Shown here: piece after piece, positions 4,067-8,396 of the stretch
Numbering within the stretch: the first letter of the stretch is position 1
Layout: each line of letters begins with the position of its first letter
Assembly (NCBI GenBank): GCA_900756725.1
Contig: CAAELJ010000054.1
Coordinates: 1-8,396 of the forward strand
Length of the DNA stretch: 8,396 nt
Direction: 5' to 3'
Source: an uncultured Collinsella sp.
GTDB taxonomy: Bacteria > Actinomycetota > Coriobacteriia > Coriobacteriales > Coriobacteriaceae
The notes under the pieces: model-generated
Databases searched by the model: none
The model's input: the letters and a program-made list of their open reading frames with translations, nothing else
Told to the model about the DNA's origin: nothing
Made by a program: the position numbers and the translations under genes

Positions 4067-5782
4067 ATGACGGCCACACCGTGGGGATTCCGGGACATAT
4101 TGCCCGAGGAGGCTCAGGCGCGCGAGGAGATTGCGCTGACGGTGAAGGGCTGCTTCAGGGAGCATCATTACCTTCCGGTCGAGACGCCGCTGCTCGAGGA
4201 CAAGGGCTCGCTCGAGGAGGGCGGCCGCATTGCGGACACCCCGTTTAAGCTCTTTGATGACGACGGTCGCCTGCTGGTGGTCCGTCCCGACAACACGCTG
4301 CCGATCGTGCGCTTGGTTTCGACCCGCATGCGCGCGGCCGATCTGCCGCTGCGCCTTCGCTACGAGGCACCGGTGGTTCGCGAGTGCCAACGCAATGCCG
4401 GTGGCTCGCGTCAGTTTACTCAGCTGGGCCTTGAACTTATCGGTGCGGGCGATGTCGCGGGCGATGTCGAGATCGTCTCGCTGGTGGCGGAGGCTATGCG
4501 CAAGCTGGCGCTGCCCGATGCGCGCATTATCGCGGGCAGCGTGCGTCCGTTTAAGGAACTGCTCGCGGCCTGTGAGGATCGCGAACTGGCTGCCGAGGCA
4601 TTGCGTTGCGTGCACGCCAACGACTTTGTGGGCCTCGATGCCCGTGTGGCGGCAAGCGCCGAGCCCGAGGCCGTCAAGGCCGCCATTAGCGAGCTGCCGC
4701 GCTTGCACGGCGGCGCCGAGGTATTCGACCGCGTCGACGCGCTGCTGGCGGCGGCGGGCATCGTCGCGCCGCTGACGCGCGAGATGCGTGCCCTGGTTGA
4801 TGGTCTGGCTCCCGAGGACGCCCAGGTGCTGTCCTTCGATTTCTCCATCATGAACTCTTTTGATTACTACACGGGCCTGGTTTTTAAGGCCTATGCCGGT
4901 GGCCTGCCCGATCCGGTGGGCTCGGGCGGTCGCTACGACTCCATCTTTACCGGTGCGTTCGGCGACGGCATCGAGGTGCCGGCGGCGGGCTTTGCCTTTT
5001 CGCTCGAGCGTCTGGAAGCCGCGCGCACCTCGGCCGAGGACGCTGCTTCCGATGGTGACCATGCCGTGGGCCGTGGCGCCGAGGGTCCGCTGCGTATCGC
5101 CGTGCCCAAGGGCTCGCTCAAGGCCGATACGCTCGATGTGCTCGAGGCCGCGGGCTTGGACGTCTCTGAGCTGCGCGATCCCGGCCGTCACCTGATCGTG
5201 CGTGGTCGCGACACACGTGCCGGCGAGGGCACGGTCGGCGATATCGAATTTGTCATCGTGCGTCCCAGCGATGCGCCCGCCTTTGTGGGCTGCGGTGGTG
5301 CCGATTGCGGCATCTGTGGTTGGGACTCGCTTATCGAGGCCGACCTCAACTTGCTGCAACTGGTCGATCTGGGCTATGGCCTGTGCACCTTTATCGAGGC
5401 GGAGCCCGCATGGCGCGCCGGTCAGGCCGAGCGCAACTATGCCCGCCGCGGTTCGTTTCGCGTGGCAACCAAGTACCCGCGCATCGCGAGTGCCTGGTAT
5501 GCCGAGCGCGGCGTGAATGCCGACATCGTTTCGCTGCACGGCAACATCGAGCTGGGCCCCATTGTCGGCATGACCGATCGCATCGTGGATATTACCGCCA
5601 CGGGCGCCACGCTGCGCGACAACGACTTGGTCATCACCGGTCGCATCATGGACTGCACGGCCCGCTTTTTTGTCAACCCGGGTGCCGCTCGCCTGGACCC
5701 GCGCGTACGCAATCTGGCCGATCGCTTGGCGGCAGCCGTGAAGGACAAGCATTTTGAGCCCGTCGCGGGCTCGGCACAATAG
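4067..5782 (+). CDS. hisZG: Fused HisZ-HisG: ATP phosphoribosyltransferase regulatory and short-form catalytic subunits
   Basis: This 571-residue frame catalyses the first, feedback-controlled step of histidine synthesis, ATP + PRPP to phosphoribosyl-ATP. Residues 1 to about 320 are HisZ, a catalytic-core paralogue of histidyl-tRNA synthetase: WGFRDILPEEA start, motif-2-like RPDNT (73-77) and REC-x-RN-x-GGSRQFTQLG, NSFDYYTG (263-270) where a true HisRS has the RGLDYY block, and motif-3-like GFAFSLERL (308-316). There is no anticodon-binding domain. A low-complexity Ala/Gly/Asp linker (about 320-340) leads into HisG at residue 341 (LRIAVPKGSL), with VRPSDAP (398-404), the GADCGICGWD block (411-420) and the PRPP-loop segment DITATGATL (508-516). 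The HisG part is about 231 residues, the short form that needs HisZ. Start ATG 4067 follows AGGAGG by eight bases. The subunits are usually separate genes. There is no internal stop, and no strong ribosome binding site before the HisG half. Confidence 0.92.
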   Translation: MTATPWGFRDILPEEAQAREEIALTVKGCFREHHYLPVETPLLEDKGSLEEGGRIADTPFKLFDDDGRLLVVRPDNTLPIVRLVSTRMRAADLPLRLRYEAPVVRECQRNAGGSRQFTQLGLELIGAGDVAGDVEIVSLVAEAMRKLALPDARIIAGSVRPFKELLAACEDRELAAEALRCVHANDFVGLDARVAASAEPEAVKAAISELPRLHGGAEVFDRVDALLAAAGIVAPLTREMRALVDGLAPEDAQVLSFDFSIMNSFDYYTGLVFKAYAGGLPDPVGSGGRYDSIFTGAFGDGIEVPAAGFAFSLERLEAARTSAEDAASDGDHAVGRGAEGPLRIAVPKGSLKADTLDVLEAAGLDVSELRDPGRHLIVRGRDTRAGEGTVGDIEFVIVRPSDAPAFVGCGGADCGICGWDSLIEADLNLLQLVDLGYGLCTFIEAEPAWRAGQAERNYARRGSFRVATKYPRIASAWYAERGVNADIVSLHGNIELGPIVGMTDRIVDITATGATLRDNDLVITGRIMDCTARFFVNPGAARLDPRVRNLADRLAAAVKDKHFEPVAGSAQ

Positions 5783-5819
5783 CGCGAGCACGCACGGGCG
5801 CCCCAGCGTACGGGCTGCG

Positions 5820-5854
5820 GGCCGATTGGCGCCGCCGCCCGGCCTCTCGTTTTT
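5820..5854 (+). terminator. Possible hairpin with T-run between hisZG and hisD
   Basis: GGCCG (5820-5824) pairs with CGGCC (5840-5844), and inside it GGCG (5828-5831) pairs with CGCC (5836-5839), leaving a three-base bulge. TTTTT occurs at 5850-5854, five bases beyond the stem. The gap from the stem to the T-run weakens it as a terminator. It may only moderate read-through in the 105-base gap, which holds nothing else I can recognise apart from the hisD ribosome binding site. Confidence 0.35.
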
Positions 5855-5887
5855 CGAACACAACCTCGACCGATAGGGGATACCGAT

Positions 5888-7324
5888 ATGAAGACCATCA
5901 AGCTTGCCCCCGGTGAGCGCCTCGTTACCAACCAGCTCAACCGCAAGGGCGTGCTGCCGCAAAACATCGTCGACGCCGCCCGCGATATCGTGGCCAACGT
6001 GCGTGCCAACGGCGATGCCGCGGTGCGCGATTACTGCCAGCGTTTTGACGGTGTTGAGCTGCAGAGCTTCCGCTTGCCGCAGGAGCAGATCGATGCCGCG
6101 CTCGAAGGCCTCGACCCGGCTTTTGTCGCGGCGCTCGAAAAGGCTGCACGCCAGATTCGTGAGTTCCACCAGCGCGAGGTCGAGCTGAGCTGGTTTACCA
6201 CGCGCCCGGACGGCACGATGCTCGGCGTTAAGGTGACCCCGCTTGCCGCTGCCGGCATCTACGTGCCGGGCGGCCGCGCTCAGTATCCTTCCACCGTGCT
6301 CATGAATGCCATTCCCGCCAAGGTTGCCGGCGTCAAGCGCGTGGTTATGGTGACTCCGCCGCAAAAGGACGGCCTGATTAGCCCCTACACGCTCGCCGCG
6401 GCAAAGCTCGGCGGCGTGGACGAAATCTATATGGTGGGCGGCGCCCAGGCCGTGGCCGCGCTGGCGTACGGTACCGAGACCATTCCGCGCGTCGACAAAA
6501 TCACCGGCCCGGGCAACGCCTTTGTCGCCGCGGCCAAGCAGATTGTCTCGGGCGACGTGGGAATCGACATGGTCGCCGGCCCGTCCGAGGTCTGCGTGCT
6601 GGCCGATGCCACGGCCAAGCCCATGGTGGTCGCGGCCGACCTAATGGCCCAGGCCGAGCACGATCCGCTGGCGGCCTGCTATCTGGTGACCTGCGACGAG
6701 CAGTTTGCGCGCGAGGTCGAGGCGGGTATCGACATCCTGGTGGCGCAGTCCCCGCGTGCCGAGATCACGCGCGCCTCGCTCGATAACGAGGGCACCATCG
6801 TGGTGGCCGCCGACATGGCTGCTGCCGTCGAGGCGGTGAACACCGTGGCGCCCGAGCACCTGGAGCTGCACTGCAAGGATGCGATGGGCCTGCTTGGCGG
6901 CATTCGCAACGCTGGCGCCATCTTTGTGGGCGCTTGGAGCTCCGAGCCGCTTGGCGATTACGTTGCCGGTCCCAACCACACACTGCCGACCGGCGGTACG
7001 GCCATGTTCTCCAACCCGCTTTCGGTCGAAGAGTTCGTCAAGCGCTCGAGCGTCATTTGCTATACACCCGAGGGCCTGCTCTCCGACGCTCCCGCTACGC
7101 AGCGCCTGGCCGAGGCCGAGGGACTGTGGGCGCACGCGCTATCCGCCGCGCTGCGTCGCCGCGTGCTGGAGCAGGGCGAGGATGCCGTGAGTGCCGCGTC
7201 GCTGGCCGCGGCCGATCTGACCAAGGTCGCCTGGCCGGGCGACGCCGTGGCGACGGTCGCCGAGGGTGTTGACCTGGCGGCTGCAAGCGCGGATGGCGCT
7301 GGCCCGACTGGCGATGAGGCCTAA
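5888..7324 (+). CDS. hisD: Histidinol dehydrogenase
   Basis: HisD carries out the last two steps of histidine synthesis, the NAD-dependent oxidation of L-histidinol through histidinal to L-histidine, as a zinc-dependent cytoplasmic homodimer. The protein of 478 residues shows the family landmarks at nearly the same positions as E. coli HisD (numbers recalled): VPGG-x-A-x-YPST, ITGPGN, the signature IDM-AGPSE with G231-P232-S233-E234, zinc-site residues Gln255 and His258 (AQAEHD), catalytic Glu323-His324 (APEHLE), Asp357 and GPNHTLPTGG, and His416 (LWAHA). The ATG at 5888 has AGGGG eight bases upstream. The enzyme normally ends about 15 residues after the last zinc His. Here about 62 residues follow it, so there is an Ala-rich extension of roughly 45 residues. 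hisC starts one base after the stop. Confidence 0.96.
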   Translation: MKTIKLAPGERLVTNQLNRKGVLPQNIVDAARDIVANVRANGDAAVRDYCQRFDGVELQSFRLPQEQIDAALEGLDPAFVAALEKAARQIREFHQREVELSWFTTRPDGTMLGVKVTPLAAAGIYVPGGRAQYPSTVLMNAIPAKVAGVKRVVMVTPPQKDGLISPYTLAAAKLGGVDEIYMVGGAQAVAALAYGTETIPRVDKITGPGNAFVAAAKQIVSGDVGIDMVAGPSEVCVLADATAKPMVVAADLMAQAEHDPLAACYLVTCDEQFAREVEAGIDILVAQSPRAEITRASLDNEGTIVVAADMAAAVEAVNTVAPEHLELHCKDAMGLLGGIRNAGAIFVGAWSSEPLGDYVAGPNHTLPTGGTAMFSNPLSVEEFVKRSSVICYTPEGLLSDAPATQRLAEAEGLWAHALSAALRRRVLEQGEDAVSAASLAAADLTKVAWPGDAVATVAEGVDLAAASADGAGPTGDEA

Positions 7325-7325
7325 A

Positions 7326-8396
7326 ATGGCCGAACTCACTCCCCGCATGAAGGAGCTCGTCCAGCCCTACTTGGCCGGCATTGAGCCCTATGATCCCAAC
7401 TTTACGCCCACGCGCATCAACCTTTCGGCCAACGAGAACACCTATCCCGTGCCGGCTGGCGTGCGCGAGGCAATCGATGCAGCCCTGGCTGCCACACCGC
7501 TCAACCGCTACCCCGATCCCATGTCCTGTGACCTGCGCGACGAGCTGGCCGCTTGGCATGGTGTGGCGCGCGAGAACGTCTGCGTGGGTAACGGCGGTGA
7601 CGAGCTGCTCTATAACTACCTGCTGGCGTTTGGCGGCGCGGGGCGGACCCTGCTCAACTGCCCGCCGTGCTTTAGCGAGTATGCGTTCTTTGCGTCGCTC
7701 TGCCAGACTGAAGTGCGCGATGTGTGGCGCGACCCGGCGACCTTTGAGCTCGACCAGGCGGCTATGTTCGCGGCTGCGCCCGAGTGCAACCTGGCGATCG
7801 TGACCTCGCCTAACAATCCCACGGGTGACGTGGCACCGCTCGACTTTGTCGCGGCCTTGTGCGATGCGTGCCCCGGCATGGTGATGGTCGACGAGGCCTA
7901 CGTTGAGTTTGCCGACGATTCGTTTGGCGCGGCCACCACGGCGCAGGGACTTATCGCCGAGCATCCCAACCTGGTGATTCTGCATACGCTGTCCAAGGCG
8001 TTTGGCGCCGCCGGCACGCGTCTGGGCTATGTGATCGCCGCGCCCGAGGTCATCGATGTGTTCGCTGCGATTCGCCAGATCTATTCGGTCAATGTGCTGA
8101 GCCAGGCCGCCGCGCTCGCCTGCGTGCACGCTCGCGATGCGTATGCGCCCGTGGTGGCACAGGTTGCATCCGAGCGCGAGCGCGAGCTGGCCGCCCTGCG
8201 CACAATGGCTGCCGAGGGCCTGTCCGTGGAGGCATGGCCGAGCGCGGCGAATTTTGTGCTCGTGCGTACGCCGCATGCCACGCGCGTGCGCGAGCGATTG
8301 CGCGACGAGTATTCGATTTTGGTGCGCGACTTTAGCTATGCGCCGGGGCTCGCGGACTGTCTGCGCATTACCGTGGGTACCCCGCAGGAAAACGAC
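7326..8396 (+). CDS. hisC: Histidinol-phosphate aminotransferase, 3' end beyond the window
   Basis: HisC is a PLP-dependent class I/II aminotransferase that transfers the amino group of glutamate to imidazole acetol phosphate, giving histidinol phosphate. 357 codons are visible and the frame is still open at the window edge; the family is usually about 350-365 residues, so only a few codons should be missing. Features in order: LSANEN near the N-terminus, RYPDP, GNGGDELL (PLP phosphate and ring region), SPNNPTG with Asn164, DEAYVEF with Asp189 and Tyr192, the Schiff-base lysine Lys224 in LSKAFG followed by AGTRLGY, and LRITVGT with the substrate-carboxylate Arg347. The ATG lies one base after the hisD stop and uses a modest GAGG (7315-7318) within the end of hisD, so translation is probably coupled. 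Confidence 0.95.
   Translation, partial: MAELTPRMKELVQPYLAGIEPYDPNFTPTRINLSANENTYPVPAGVREAIDAALAATPLNRYPDPMSCDLRDELAAWHGVARENVCVGNGGDELLYNYLLAFGGAGRTLLNCPPCFSEYAFFASLCQTEVRDVWRDPATFELDQAAMFAAAPECNLAIVTSPNNPTGDVAPLDFVAALCDACPGMVMVDEAYVEFADDSFGAATTAQGLIAEHPNLVILHTLSKAFGAAGTRLGYVIAAPEVIDVFAAIRQIYSVNVLSQAAALACVHARDAYAPVVAQVASERERELAALRTMAAEGLSVEAWPSAANFVLVRTPHATRVRERLRDEYSILVRDFSYAPGLADCLRITVGTPQEND

Noticed and set aside
4038..4070. Ten-codon leader-peptide frame before hisZG, overlapping its ATG
   Set aside because: It contains only one His codon and its second half is the hisZG ribosome binding site. That is not a his attenuator leader and is most likely chance.
4034..6364. A 776-codon open frame on the minus strand opposite hisZG and hisD
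   Set aside because: It is antisense to two clearly recognisable enzymes. Its translation is low-complexity, rich in His, Arg, Gln and Ala, and it resembles no family. GC-rich third positions on the + strand keep stops out of this frame.
7095..8276. A 393-codon minus-strand frame opposite hisD and hisC
   Set aside because: It is the same kind of GC-driven shadow. It has no recognisable motifs and spans the hisD/hisC junction.
1..8396. CRISPR array, tRNA or rRNA genes, phage or transposase genes
   Set aside because: No regularly spaced direct repeats, cloverleaf-like segments or mobile-element proteins were seen. The only repeats are the palindromic units at 3785-3924.

Overview
The window most likely comes from a GC-rich Gram-positive gut actinobacterium of the Coriobacteriia, with Collinsella as the best guess. 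The grounds are the GC-rich third codon positions, strong AGGAGG-type ribosome binding sites, a mannose-family sugar PTS operon next to a histidine operon, and the pairing of HisZ with a short-form HisG. This assignment is inference. No rRNA or other marker gene is present. All genes lie on the + strand.

Region 1 (1-3740) looks like a sugar-amine (Amadori product) utilisation cluster. It starts with the last 67 residues of a SIS-domain protein whose tail resembles the fructoselysine/glucoselysine 6-phosphate deglycases (FrlB/GfrE/GfrF type). A complete mannose-family phosphotransferase system follows (EIIA, EIIB, EIIC, EIID), then a xylose-isomerase-like TIM-barrel protein resembling the fructoselysine 3-epimerase FrlC. 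The simplest reading is that the PTS imports and phosphorylates a glycated amino acid at C6, the deglycase splits the product into a hexose 6-phosphate and a free amino acid, and the TIM-barrel enzyme feeds in an epimer. The exact substrate cannot be read from the sequence. Strong terminator-like hairpins flank the PTS block, at 233-261 and 2853-2886. Both lie between genes that appear to act together, which suggests partial read-through or attenuation setting the relative expression levels.

Region 2 (3741-4066) is a 326-base non-coding gap. It holds a family of related palindromic repeats with consensus GGGACGYGCTTTCCGC: one perfect 16-bp inverted repeat, one decayed copy and one half unit. 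A -10-like sequence and a perfect 11-bp hairpin follow, in the presumed leader of the histidine operon.

Region 3 (4067-8396) is the start of a histidine biosynthesis operon. The first gene is an apparent fusion of hisZ (HisRS-like regulatory subunit) with short-form hisG (ATP phosphoribosyltransferase catalytic subunit) in one 571-residue frame. It is followed by hisD (histidinol dehydrogenase, with a C-terminal extension) and hisC (histidinol-phosphate aminotransferase), which runs off the window. HisZG catalyses the committed first step, HisC the transamination of imidazole acetol phosphate, and HisD the last two oxidations.

The observations most worth following are the PTS-plus-deglycase-plus-FrlC-like gene set, the intra-operon hairpins, the dispersed-looking palindromic repeat family, and the HisZ-HisG fusion.
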